In this document: positions 7,893 through 15,178 of the stretch, piece after piece | Layout: the number at the start of each line of letters is the position of its first letter | Numbering within the stretch: the first letter of the stretch is position 1 | From: Oscillospiraceae bacterium | Lineage (GTDB): Bacteria > Bacillota > Clostridia > Oscillospirales > Oscillospiraceae | Direction: 5' to 3' | Length of the DNA stretch: 32,634 nucleotides | Assembly: GCA_022800665.1 (NCBI GenBank) | Contig: JAAWQS010000030.1 | Coordinates: 1 to 32,634 of the forward strand | Notes under the pieces: model-generated | The model's input: the letters and a program-made list of their open reading frames with translations, nothing else | The model's database searches: none | What the model was told of the DNA's origin: nothing | Translations under genes and position numbers: made by a program

Positions 7893-8564
7893 TTATTCGT
7901 CAAGCGTTTTTACCCGCTCGTCGGTATTGTGGAACACCTGGGCCACCGCCTGGGCCATACCCTGGTAGCTGTTGGCCATGGACTGGGCGTCCACCGCCGG
8001 GTATTCGCCCTGGTATGCTTCCAGGGCCTTGGCGTAGCGGATGCGGGAGAGGGTCATGTCCGCGGAGAGCACATCCATGTCAAAGGTACGCACGGCGGTG
8101 GAGAAATAGCTCTCGTTTCCCCCGGCGCAGCGGTAGAGCTGGCGGAAGAGCTGATAGAGGGCACTGCTCAGATACGCCCCCGCCGCCTCCACAGCCTCCC
8201 GGCTGCCCACCTGGCCCAGCAGGTCAAACAGGACGCTGGTGGTGTTGACCAGCAGTTTTTTCTGGAGCTTGGCCTTGACGCCGCCCTTGAGGGACTCCTT
8301 TTCCTCGCTGGCGTCCACCAGCTCATCCATCTCGATCATGGCCCCGTCCCGGCTGAGGGTGCGGCCCAGGAGGTAGTCGGCGGACACATGGTAGTAATCG
8401 CAGGCTTTGGCGACAAAATTGAGGCCCGGCTCCCGGATGCCGTTTTCGTAGTGGCTCAGAAGGGCCTGGCTGATGCCAAGCTCCGCAGCGGCTTTTCTCT
8501 GGCTGATGCCCTTCTCCTGCCGCAACAAGGAGAGGACCCGTGAAAAATTGGCGTTTATGCTCAC
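7893..8564 (-). CDS. XRE-type helix-turn-helix transcriptional regulator
   Basis: The protein has 223 residues. The start is set at GTG 8564 because GAGG lies 9 nt upstream, although the frame stays open far further back. An N-terminal Cro/C1-type HTH spans about 8-65 (GISQRKAAAELGISQALLSH, then YENGIREPG). The remaining 150 residues are a predicted all-helical domain of unknown ligand or partner, with no recognised enzymatic motif. The gene is divergent from the pyridoxamine kinase gene and sits directly upstream of lepA. A long inverted repeat covers its own promoter, so it is probably an autoregulator. Its signal cannot be read from the sequence. Confidence 0.85.
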   Translation of the reverse strand: MSINANFSRVLSLLRQEKGISQRKAAAELGISQALLSHYENGIREPGLNFVAKACDYYHVSADYLLGRTLSRDGAMIEMDELVDASEEKESLKGGVKAKLQKKLLVNTTSVLFDLLGQVGSREAVEAAGAYLSSALYQLFRQLYRCAGGNESYFSTAVRTFDMDVLSADMTLSRIRYAKALEAYQGEYPAVDAQSMANSYQGMAQAVAQVFHNTDERVKTLDE

Positions 8565-8590
8565 AGCAATATACCTCGTTTTCTCTTTCA

Positions 8591-8631
8591 ATACAAGACG
8601 TATAGTATAACAGACGCTATACCTCTTGTAA
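8591..8631. promoter_or_regulatory. Large inverted-repeat operator candidate
   Basis: ATACAAGACGTATAG (8591-8605) and its near-perfect inverse (8617-8631, 13 of 15 matches) are separated by 11 bp. The repeat lies across the -10 to -35 region of the XRE gene promoter and between the two divergent genes. Confidence 0.75.
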
Positions 8632-8632
8632 A
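8604..8632 (-). promoter_or_regulatory. SigA-type promoter of the XRE-lepA run
   Basis: On the minus strand TTTACA and TATACT are separated by exactly 17 bp. The promoter is embedded in the inverted repeat at 8591-8631. Confidence 0.8.
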
Positions 8633-8699
8633 GACGGTAAATCGCATTTTCTAACAATAGTTTTATAAAAAAATCCAAAATCTGGAAAGGAGACGTATT

Positions 8700-9623
8700 A
8701 TGTCCACACCCCGCGTCGCTGCCATCCACGATCTCAGCGGCTTTGGCCGCTGCTCGCTCACCATCGTCATCCCCACCCTCTCCGCCATGGGCGTGCAGTG
8801 CTGTCCGCTGCCCACGGCCTACCTCTCCACCCACACCGGCGGCTTCACCGGGAACACGTTTCTGGACCTCACCGGCCAGATTGCCCCCACAGCCGCCCAC
8901 TGGCGGGACTGCGGCGTTGCCTTCGACGCGGTATACACCGGCTTCATGGGGAGCCGGGAGCAGATGTCGCTGACAGCGGATTTTATTGAGAGCTTCCGCC
9001 CCTGCCTGGCCGTGACCGACCCCGTCATGGGGGACCATGGCCGGACCTACCGCACCTACACGCCGCCCATGTGCCGCGCGATGGTACGGCTTGCGGAGCA
9101 GGCGGACGTCATCACCCCCAACCGCACAGAGGCGGCCATTCTGCTGGGGGAGGACTACGAGGCCCTGCGGCTGGACACGGAGGCGGACTGCCGCCGGTGG
9201 GCGGAGGCATTGAGCCTGGAGGGCCGGCGTTCGGTGGTCCTCACCGGCGCGGCCCCCGGACAGAGGGACCGGGCGGGAGCGGTGTGCTTTGACCGGACCT
9301 CTGGCCGGACGGATTTTGTCTCCGCTCCCCTGGCCCCCGGACAGTTCCACGGCACAGGGGACCTGTTTGCCAGCGTCCTCACCGGGGCGCTGGTCCGGGG
9401 ATATGCCCTGGCGGAAGCCGCCCAGCTGGCGGCGGATTTCACCAGCCTCTGCGCCCTTCGCACGGAGGGCCTCCCCGTCCGGGAGGGGCTGGATTTCGAG
9501 CCGCTGCTGTGGCGGCTGGGCCAGGCGGCGGAGGGGCATTCACCCCAACGCCGGTACAATCAGGCTGAGCAACATCAACGCCACCAGTACGCCGATAATG
9601 ATGCGGGAAATCAGCTTCACTAG
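8700..9623 (+). CDS. Pyridoxamine/pyridoxal kinase of the ribokinase-like fold
   Basis: This enzyme phosphorylates vitamin B6 vitamers with ATP to supply PLP. The protein has 307 residues. The N-terminus VAAIHDLSGFGRCSLT is typical of the clostridial pyridoxamine kinase family. TDPVMGDHG (about 106-114), the nucleotide site around TPNRTEA, and the anion-hole/catalytic motif HGTGDLFASVLTGAL near 220-234 (catalytic Asp) are present. The start ATG 8700 has GGAG about 7 nt upstream. The last 26 or so residues (from HSPQRR) are hydrophilic and unlike the family. They overlap, antisense, the small membrane protein gene at 9540-9635, so the stop codon appears to have moved or the tail is a read-through. 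Its product PLP serves the PLP enzymes in the window. Confidence 0.9.
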   Translation: MSTPRVAAIHDLSGFGRCSLTIVIPTLSAMGVQCCPLPTAYLSTHTGGFTGNTFLDLTGQIAPTAAHWRDCGVAFDAVYTGFMGSREQMSLTADFIESFRPCLAVTDPVMGDHGRTYRTYTPPMCRAMVRLAEQADVITPNRTEAAILLGEDYEALRLDTEADCRRWAEALSLEGRRSVVLTGAAPGQRDRAGAVCFDRTSGRTDFVSAPLAPGQFHGTGDLFASVLTGALVRGYALAEAAQLAADFTSLCALRTEGLPVREGLDFEPLLWRLGQAAEGHSPQRRYNQAEQHQRHQYADNDAGNQLH

Positions 9624-9635
9624 CTTCTGACTCAT
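9540..9635 (-). CDS. 31-residue single-pass membrane protein (DUF4044-like)
   Basis: The gene encodes a short basic N-terminus (MSQKLVKLISR) followed by one hydrophobic helix (IIIGVLVALMLLSLIVPAL). Size and pattern recall the DUF4044 family of tiny Firmicutes membrane proteins, though the match is by general shape. The ribosome site AGGAGG lies inside the end of the DUF951 gene. The ATG at 9635 shares its A with the DUF951 stop (TGATG), and another ATG at 9638 overlaps it as ATGA, so translation should be coupled. The gene lies entirely opposite the 3' end of the pyridoxamine kinase gene. Confidence 0.7.
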   Translation of the reverse strand: MSQKLVKLISRIIIGVLVALMLLSLIVPALG

Positions 9636-9823
9636 CATTTCCCCTCCTCCCCTACGATTTTTTTGATGGCTTTTTCCGCTTTGCTCCGGGGGAGCATCAG
9701 CTCATGGCCGCACCCGGCGCAGCGCAGTTTGATATCCATACCCACCCGCAGGACGGTCCAGATTCTGCCGCCGCAGGGATGGGGTTTCTTCAGCTCCACC
9801 TGCTGGTTCAATTTCAGTTCCAT
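9635..9823 (-). CDS. DUF951 family small zinc-ribbon-like protein
   Basis: The protein has 62 residues and matches the DUF951 pattern along its whole length: LKKPHPCGGRIW, then LRVGMDIKLRC, CAGCGHE and LPRSKAEKAIKKI. Three conserved cysteines plus a histidine suggest metal binding. The family is near-universal in Firmicutes; some annotations suggest nucleic-acid binding, but the function is not established. The ribosome site GAGG lies 9 nt before ATG 9823. It is divergent from the S1-domain gene and coupled to the tiny membrane protein gene downstream. Confidence 0.93.
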   Translation of the reverse strand: MELKLNQQVELKKPHPCGGRIWTVLRVGMDIKLRCAGCGHELMLPRSKAEKAIKKIVGEEGK

Positions 9824-9864
9824 GATACAACACCTCTGTTTTCAACAGTCAAGCTGTCTCCTGC

Positions 9865-9901
9865 ATACACTGTCTTATCTGAAAAAGATAGGACGGTGTA
9901 T
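9865..9901 (+). promoter_or_regulatory. Hairpin covering the ribosome site of the S1-domain gene
   Basis: As plus-strand RNA, 9865-9879 pairs with 9887-9901 over 15 consecutive base pairs, two of them G-U, around a 7-nt loop (UGAAAAA). The right arm contains AGGA (9890-9893), the likely ribosome site, and the alternative GTG start. No T tract follows, so it is not a terminator. Confidence 0.7.
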
Positions 9902-9904
9902 TGC

Positions 9905-10786
9905 TTGCGCAGAAACGAATACTTACCGGAAGGGGCCGGCCCCCTCTTTCCGGAAAATCAAAGCCTTGCAGTCCTCCAGGAGGCGCGGGACCGGCAGACG
10001 GTCCTGGAGGGCATGGCCATCCGGTGCGGCAGCAGCCGGGACCTGGCGGTCCGCTTCGGCGGCTACGAGGGGACCATCCCGCGGGCCGACGCCATCCATC
10101 CCTCCATCAGCGGCTCGGACCGGGATATCGCCATCTTATCCCGTGTGGGCAAGCCCACCTGCTTCACCATCACGGACATCGCCGTGGACGGCGGCGGAAA
10201 GCCCCATCTCACCCTCTCCCGCCGCCGCGCCCAGGAGCAGGCCATCGCCTGGCTGCTGGAAAACGGGAATCCCGGCCAGGTTCTCCCGGCCAAGGTGACG
10301 CACCTGGAAAAATTCGGCGCGTTTGTGGACCTGGGCTGCGGCGTCACGTCCCTGGCGCCGCTGGAGAACATCTCCGTGTCCCGCATCCCCCATCCCTCCG
10401 CCCGCTTCCGGACCGGGCAGGAGATTCTGACCCTGGTGGTGGGGGTGGACCGGGAGGCGTCCCGGTTCTATCTCAGCCACAAGGAGCTGCTGGGGACATG
10501 GATGGAGAACGCGGCCCAGTTTGCCCCTGGGGACGCGGTGACGGGAATTGTGCGGGGAATCCGGGACTACGGCATTTTTATTGAACTTACCCCCAACCTC
10601 TCCGGCCTGGCGGACTGGCGTCCCGGCCTGGAGCCGGGGGATCAGGTCTCCGTGTACATCAAGTCCATCCGTCCCGATACCCGGAAAATCAAATTGCAGG
10701 TCATCCAGAACCTGGGGCCGTCGGAAACCCTGCCCGCTCTGAAATACTTCATTACCGACGGCACGGTGGAGAACTGGCGGTACTAG
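9905..10786 (+). CDS. S1-domain RNA-binding protein (ribosomal protein S1-like)
   Basis: The protein has 293 residues from TTG 9905; GTG 9896 is the alternative. No ATG fits, because upstream sequence in the frame is antisense of the DUF951 gene. An N-terminal region (GTIPRADAIH, then RDIAILSRVGKPTCF) precedes two S1 OB-fold domains at about 120-195 (PAKVTHLEKFGAFVDLGCG) and 205-270 (GIVRGIRDYGIFIELTPNL). The signature FYLSHKELLGTW lies between them. This architecture is common in Oscillospiraceae, annotated as 30S protein S1 but shorter than the classical 4-6 domain S1. It probably binds mRNA or rRNA. The hairpin over its ribosome site suggests control of translation. Its stop codon overlaps that of rarA. 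Confidence 0.85.
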   Translation: MRRNEYLPEGAGPLFPENQSLAVLQEARDRQTVLEGMAIRCGSSRDLAVRFGGYEGTIPRADAIHPSISGSDRDIAILSRVGKPTCFTITDIAVDGGGKPHLTLSRRRAQEQAIAWLLENGNPGQVLPAKVTHLEKFGAFVDLGCGVTSLAPLENISVSRIPHPSARFRTGQEILTLVVGVDREASRFYLSHKELLGTWMENAAQFAPGDAVTGIVRGIRDYGIFIELTPNLSGLADWRPGLEPGDQVSVYIKSIRPDTRKIKLQVIQNLGPSETLPALKYFITDGTVENWRY

Positions 10787-12042
10787 CTCTTGCGTTTTTC
10801 CCAGTATGCCTGGGCTGCCTGTTCCGTTTTATTGTCGCCGTAGCGGTAGTAGACGGTTCCCGCCAGCTCGTCGGGCAGGTACTGCTGCCGGACCCAGTGG
10901 CCGGGGAAGTCGTGGGGATAGAGATAGCCCTGTTCCCGCTCCTGGCCGGTGGTGTCGGCGTGGACGTTCTGCAGTTCCCTGGGGATGGCTCCGGTCCTTC
11001 CCCGGCGGACGTCCGCCCTGGCCGCGCCGATGGCCGTACAGACGCTGTTGGATTTTGGCGCGGTGGCCAGAAGAATCGCCGCCTGCGCCAGCGGCAGCTG
11101 GGCCTCCGGAAGCCCCAGCTGCATGGCCGTGTCCACGCAGGCTTTTACAATGGCCGCCGCCTGGGGGTAGGCCATCCCCACGTCCTCGCTGGCGGAGCAG
11201 AGGAGGCGGCGGCAGGGGGTAATCAGGTCCCCGGCCTCCAGGAAGCGGGCCAGGTAGTGGAGGGCCGCGTCCGGGTCGCTGCCCCGGAGGGACTTCATCA
11301 GTGCGGAGGCGATGTCGTACATGGCGTCGCCTCCCTTGTCGTAGCGCATGGCGCTGCGCTGGGAGACCTGCCCGGCGTCCGCCAGCGTCAGCAGCAGCCT
11401 GCCGTCCGCCGGCTGTGCCGCCTGGGCCAGCAGCTCCACCGCGTTCATGGCCTTGCGCACGTCCCCGCCGCAGGACTGGGCGATATACATTGGCAGGTCC
11501 TCCTCCCATTCCAGGGGCAGGGGGCTCTCCCCGCGGACCAGCTCCAGGGCGCGCTCCACCGCGGGCAGGACCTGGCTGGCGGCGACGGGCTTGAACTCAA
11601 AAACCGTGCTCCGGCTGAGCAGGGCGGCGTACACATAAAAATAGGGGTTTTCCGTGGTGGAGGCAATCAGGGTGATGGAGCCGTTCTCCATAAATTCCAG
11701 CAAAGACTGCTGCTGCTTTTTGTTGAAATATTGTATCTCGTCCAGGTACAGCAGCACGCCGCCGGGAGCCATCAGCGTCCCTACATCGGCTATGATGTCC
11801 TTGATGTCCTGGAGGGATGCCGTGGTTGCGTTGAGGCGGTACAGGGTGCGGTGGGTACGCTTGGCGATGATGTTGGCGATGGTGGTCTTTCCCGTGCCGG
11901 ACGGGCCGTAGAACACCATGTTGGCGTCCGTTCCCTTCTCGATAAACCGCCGCAGCAGCGCCCCCTGTCCTAAAAGATGCTGCTGTCCCACCACCTGCTC
12001 CAGCTCCTGGGGCCGGATGCGGTCGGCCAATGGTCTGTCCAT
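10783..12042 (-). CDS. rarA: Replication-associated recombination AAA+ ATPase RarA (MgsA)
   Basis: RarA is a clamp-loader-like AAA+ ATPase acting at stalled replication forks. The protein has 419 residues from ATG 12042, chosen for the ribosome site GGAG at 7 nt spacing. Walker A GPSGTGKT is at 46-53, and Walker B is in LLYLDEIQYF, with the sensor region STTENPYF after it. The C-terminal part has the RarA tetramerisation signatures (GSDPDAALHYLARFLEAG, SEDVGMAYPQA, GYLYPHDFPGHWV). It follows the LURP-one gene by 19 bp. The stop TAG (10785-10783) overlaps the S1 gene stop in a shared CTAG. Confidence 0.95.
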   Translation of the reverse strand: MDRPLADRIRPQELEQVVGQQHLLGQGALLRRFIEKGTDANMVFYGPSGTGKTTIANIIAKRTHRTLYRLNATTASLQDIKDIIADVGTLMAPGGVLLYLDEIQYFNKKQQQSLLEFMENGSITLIASTTENPYFYVYAALLSRSTVFEFKPVAASQVLPAVERALELVRGESPLPLEWEEDLPMYIAQSCGGDVRKAMNAVELLAQAAQPADGRLLLTLADAGQVSQRSAMRYDKGGDAMYDIASALMKSLRGSDPDAALHYLARFLEAGDLITPCRRLLCSASEDVGMAYPQAAAIVKACVDTAMQLGLPEAQLPLAQAAILLATAPKSNSVCTAIGAARADVRRGRTGAIPRELQNVHADTTGQEREQGYLYPHDFPGHWVRQQYLPDELAGTVYYRYGDNKTEQAAQAYWEKRKS

Positions 12043-12061
12043 TGCATCGCTCCCTTCTATG

Positions 12062-12520
12062 TCAGCGGTACTGCCCGACGGCCAGCACAATCATCAGCGA
12101 ACAGAGGGTGTTGGCAGTATCTTCCACATCCAGGGCGTAAATGTTGTTCAGCTGGCAGCGTTCCTTTGACGCCGACGCGACCAGACCCTGCCGCGGACTG
12201 GTGATGGCATATTCCGACCCCATCGCGTTGCCCGTCACCACCCAGTCGCTTCCCTCGATACAGAACTGCGGCTTGAGGAGGGTTATCCTCTGCTTCATGC
12301 GGCCCAGGTACTCCCCATAGGCGAACAGGTCGTAGGACGGCAGGAAGGTCGAGGTGCGCCTCTGTATGCTGGCAACCTGCTCCCCCGCCGCGTCCAGGAT
12401 GTGCAGGCAATAGCCCCAATCACGGCAGCTCTTCACGGTAAACAGAATTCTGCCGGTCTCGTCATAGACTTTGCTGCCGCCGAACCACGAGAACACGATT
12501 TGTTTGAACCTCAGCTTCAT
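12062..12520 (-). CDS. LURP-one-related (LOR, DUF567) family protein
   Basis: The protein has 152 residues with the tubby-like LOR pattern: a repeated strand arrangement such as SKVYDETGRILFTVK, then LHILDAAGEQVASIQRR and PSYDLFAYGEYLGRM. Members are small beta-barrel proteins (YxjI in Bacillus) with unknown roles, perhaps lipid or membrane linked. The ribosome site AGGA lies about 9 nt before ATG 12520. The gene is upstream of rarA in the same direction with a 19-bp gap, so they probably share a transcript. No clear link in function is visible. Confidence 0.85.
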   Translation of the reverse strand: MKLRFKQIVFSWFGGSKVYDETGRILFTVKSCRDWGYCLHILDAAGEQVASIQRRTSTFLPSYDLFAYGEYLGRMKQRITLLKPQFCIEGSDWVVTGNAMGSEYAITSPRQGLVASASKERCQLNNIYALDVEDTANTLCSLMIVLAVGQYR

Positions 12521-12640
12521 TGCTCGATATCCTTTCAGAAAAACGTATTACTTTATCTTAGCACATTTTTTTCGGTTTGCACAGATGTTTTCCTCGAAAA
12601 ATGTCGCGGAGTATGGTATGATGGCAGGGAGGTGAATGCT

Positions 12641-13285
12641 ATGAAAGAACAAGCGGCGGTTTCCGCCATTATCCAGGAACTGAAAAATATCTATCCCATT
12701 GCGGAATGCACCCTCCCCTTCAACCCGGAAAAAGCGTATGAACTGCTGTTTTCCGTCCGTCTGGCCGCCCAGTGTACCGACGCCCGCGTCAACATGGTGA
12801 CGCCTGTCCTCTACGCCCGCTTCCCCACCCTCCAGGCCCTGGCCGAAGCCAGCGAGGAGGAGATCGGCGAGATTATCCACTCCACCGGCTTCTGGCGGGC
12901 CAAGGCGCGGGACATTGCCGCCGCCAGCCGGATGCTGCTGGAGGAGTACGGCGGACGGGTCCCGGACACCATGGAGGACCTGCTCCGCCTGCCCGGCGTG
13001 GGCCGCAAAACCGCCAACCTGATTCTCGGCGATGTATACGGGAAGGAGGGCTACGTGTGCGACACCCACTGCATCCGGATTACCGGCCTGCTGGGCATCA
13101 CCGACGGCAGCAAGGACCCCCTGAAGGTGGAAAAGCAGCTGCGGCAGTGCATACCGCCGGAAGAGAGCAACAACTTCTGCCACCGGATGGTCATGCATGG
13201 CCGGGCGGTGTGCGCGGCCCGGAAGCCGGACTGTGAAAACTGTACCCTGCGGCCCTGGTGCAGCCACTGGGCGGGGAAGCAATGA
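12641..13285 (+). CDS. nth: Endonuclease III, base-excision repair glycosylase/lyase
   Basis: This enzyme removes oxidised pyrimidines from DNA and nicks the abasic site. The protein has 214 residues from ATG 12641 (GGGAGGTG 6 nt upstream). The helix-hairpin-helix reads LPGVGRKTANLIL with the catalytic lysine at K123, and the catalytic aspartate is D141 in CDTHCIRI. The C-terminal iron-sulphur cluster motif C-x6-C-x2-C-x5-C is intact (C191, C198, C201, C207). A modest promoter (TCGAAA, 17 bp, TATGAT) lies just upstream of the ribosome site. The gene is monocistronic and ends at a shared terminator. Confidence 0.95.
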   Translation: MKEQAAVSAIIQELKNIYPIAECTLPFNPEKAYELLFSVRLAAQCTDARVNMVTPVLYARFPTLQALAEASEEEIGEIIHSTGFWRAKARDIAAASRMLLEEYGGRVPDTMEDLLRLPGVGRKTANLILGDVYGKEGYVCDTHCIRITGLLGITDGSKDPLKVEKQLRQCIPPEESNNFCHRMVMHGRAVCAARKPDCENCTLRPWCSHWAGKQ

Positions 13286-13286
13286 T

Positions 13287-13327
13287 AGAGCAAAGGCCGG
13301 CCTCCTGATGACCGGCCTTTGCCCGCT
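13287..13327. terminator. Bidirectional terminator between nth and the cyclase gene
   Basis: CAAAGGCCGG (13291-13300) pairs with CCGGCCTTTG (13312-13321) around an 11-nt loop. Flanking GATAGAG and CTCTATC can extend the stem beyond an internal bulge. T tracts are short. Confidence 0.7.
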
Positions 13328-15136
13328 CTATCCAATAATCTCATCCAGGGTGAGGATCTCAAAGCCCTCTTTCTTTCCCTTCAGCTTGATGGTATCCCCC
13401 AAAGATGTGGTGCGGATGCGGCCCTCCAGGGCGTCCGCCACCGCGCGGGATATGTAGATTGTGCCGCCCGGCGCGTTGGCCTCCAGGCGGGCGGAGGTGT
13501 TGACCGTATCCCCGATGGCTGTGTAGTCCATGCGCTGGGGAGACCCGATGTTGCCCACAACCGCTTCCCCCACGTGTACGCCGATTCCAAAGGATACCGT
13601 GCGTCCGAACTGCTCCATCAGCTCCTCAGACAACGCCTGGGACCCGCTGGCCATATCCGCCGCCGCCTGACAGGCCCGCATGATATAGTCCTCCTGGGGC
13701 AGCGGCGCACCCCAGAAGGCCATGGCCGCGTCGCCTACGAATTTATCCAGCGTGCCGCCGTTTTTCAGGATGCAGTCCGCAATCAGGGTCAGGTACCGGT
13801 TCAGAATCGCAACCACCTGGGGCGGCTCCAGCATCTCCGACATGGTGGTAAACCCGCGCACGTCCACAAACAGCACGGCAATGGTGGTCAGCTTGCCGCC
13901 CAGCTCCAGGGCCTCGGTCCCCTCTTTGAGAATTTCGTTGACGATCTCCGGGGCGACGTACCGCTTGAAGGTATTAGTGACCTGCCGCCGCTCCGCCGCC
14001 GCCTGGATGTAGTTCACCGCCAGACAGCCCGCGTACAGAACCGTCACCCCCACCGGAATCCACAGCACATGCAGCGCCCAGCCCGCCTGGTACAGCACGG
14101 CGCACAGTCCGATCCAGCCGCCGCAGAGCACAGCCCACAACGCCGTTGCCGCCAGCACCCTGCGCCGCCAGAAGCCCCACATGCCCAGCAGCAGCGCTGC
14201 AAACAGGACCGCCAGCTGCAGGCCGTCCCCGGCCTCCTGCTTGTACTCCCCCCACAGCAGCGCCTGCACCGCGTTGGCCTGGAACTCCATGCCGAACATC
14301 TGCCGGGCATGGTCGATGGCCGACACATAGCTGTCCTGCAGGCCGATGGTATACGGTCCGATAAAGACCACCTTTCCCGCGAAATACTCCGGGTCAATGT
14401 CCCCGTTAATCAGGTCCACAATGGAAATGGACTCGTCAAAATCCCCCGGCATACCGCAGAACGGCATATACCAGAAGTTCCGTCCGTCCACCGGCGGCAG
14501 CGTTACCGGACCCAAGTCCCAATAGTCGGTGTACATCTGCGCCAGAGCCAGGGCCATGGAGGGCATCTCCCTGCCGTCCGGCGTGGTGTAGCGCAGGAGA
14601 TGGTGGCGGAGAATGCCGTCCTTGTCCAGCATGGCGTTGATGTGTCCCTGTGTGGTTACAGAGCGCAGGGCCTGGTACGGCTCCTCAAAATTCAGGATGG
14701 AAAAATCCTTCAGGTAGAAGCTCCCATCCCCGTCCTCCACAGCCGCCGTGCCGAACTGGGACAAACAGGCGGTTACGACGTTTCCGTACCGGCCCGCCGC
14801 ATCCGCCAGCCGCTGGTCCCACTCCGGCTCTGATTCCCCCGAATAGAGCACGTCGATGCCAATAGCCGCCGGGCGGCAGTCCTCCGACTGGTTCAGCGCG
14901 TCCAGCGCCTGCGCCATAATTTCGCGGGTCCACTGGCCGTATGGGCCAAGCTCGTCAATGGCCCGGTCGTCGATGCCTACCAGCAGCACTTCGCCGTCTG
15001 TGGCGGCCCGGCTCTGGTAAAGGGCGTCGGAAGCCGCGTAGTCCGCCGTGTCCAGCGCGCCCATCCACACCAGGGCCGTCAGGACCGAGGCCGACAACAG
15101 CGAGACCAGAATGATACGGGACCTTTGCTTCTGCAT
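13328..15136 (-). CDS. CHASE2 sensor adenylate cyclase, class III
   Basis: This is a membrane sensor that probably makes cAMP. The protein has 602 residues: an N-terminal helix (about 8-27), an extracellular CHASE2 domain (30-300, with GIDDRAI and AGKVVFIG), three transmembrane helices (about 305-375), then a class III cyclase domain (415-590). Visible catalytic residues are metal-binding D425 (FVDVRGFT) and D469 (KFVGDA), adenine-site K465 and T539, and transition-state N546 and R550 (NTSAR). The Lys/Thr pair is typical of bacterial class IIIb adenylate cyclases, several of which respond to bicarbonate. The ribosome site AGGAGG lies 9 nt before ATG 15136. It is third in the operon with the HD-GYP-like and hydrolase genes. 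Confidence 0.92.
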   Translation of the reverse strand: MQKQRSRIILVSLLSASVLTALVWMGALDTADYAASDALYQSRAATDGEVLLVGIDDRAIDELGPYGQWTREIMAQALDALNQSEDCRPAAIGIDVLYSGESEPEWDQRLADAAGRYGNVVTACLSQFGTAAVEDGDGSFYLKDFSILNFEEPYQALRSVTTQGHINAMLDKDGILRHHLLRYTTPDGREMPSMALALAQMYTDYWDLGPVTLPPVDGRNFWYMPFCGMPGDFDESISIVDLINGDIDPEYFAGKVVFIGPYTIGLQDSYVSAIDHARQMFGMEFQANAVQALLWGEYKQEAGDGLQLAVLFAALLLGMWGFWRRRVLAATALWAVLCGGWIGLCAVLYQAGWALHVLWIPVGVTVLYAGCLAVNYIQAAAERRQVTNTFKRYVAPEIVNEILKEGTEALELGGKLTTIAVLFVDVRGFTTMSEMLEPPQVVAILNRYLTLIADCILKNGGTLDKFVGDAAMAFWGAPLPQEDYIMRACQAAADMASGSQALSEELMEQFGRTVSFGIGVHVGEAVVGNIGSPQRMDYTAIGDTVNTSARLEANAPGGTIYISRAVADALEGRIRTTSLGDTIKLKGKKEGFEILTLDEIIG

Positions 15137-15178
15137 ATGCGTTCTCCTCCTGTGTTGGTTTTGCGGGAAAAAAGGGAC

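Noticed and set aside
4633-7968. Very long (over 1,100 codons) plus-strand open frame opposite the Uma2, DegV and lepA genes
   Set aside because: It runs antisense through three well-identified genes and their spacers, is rich in His, Gly, Val and Leu, and has no ribosome site. Codon bias of the real genes creates it.
8565-9539. N-terminal extension of the XRE regulator frame
   Set aside because: The extension is antisense to the pyridoxamine kinase gene. The GTG at 8564 has a good ribosome site and the known domain starts there.
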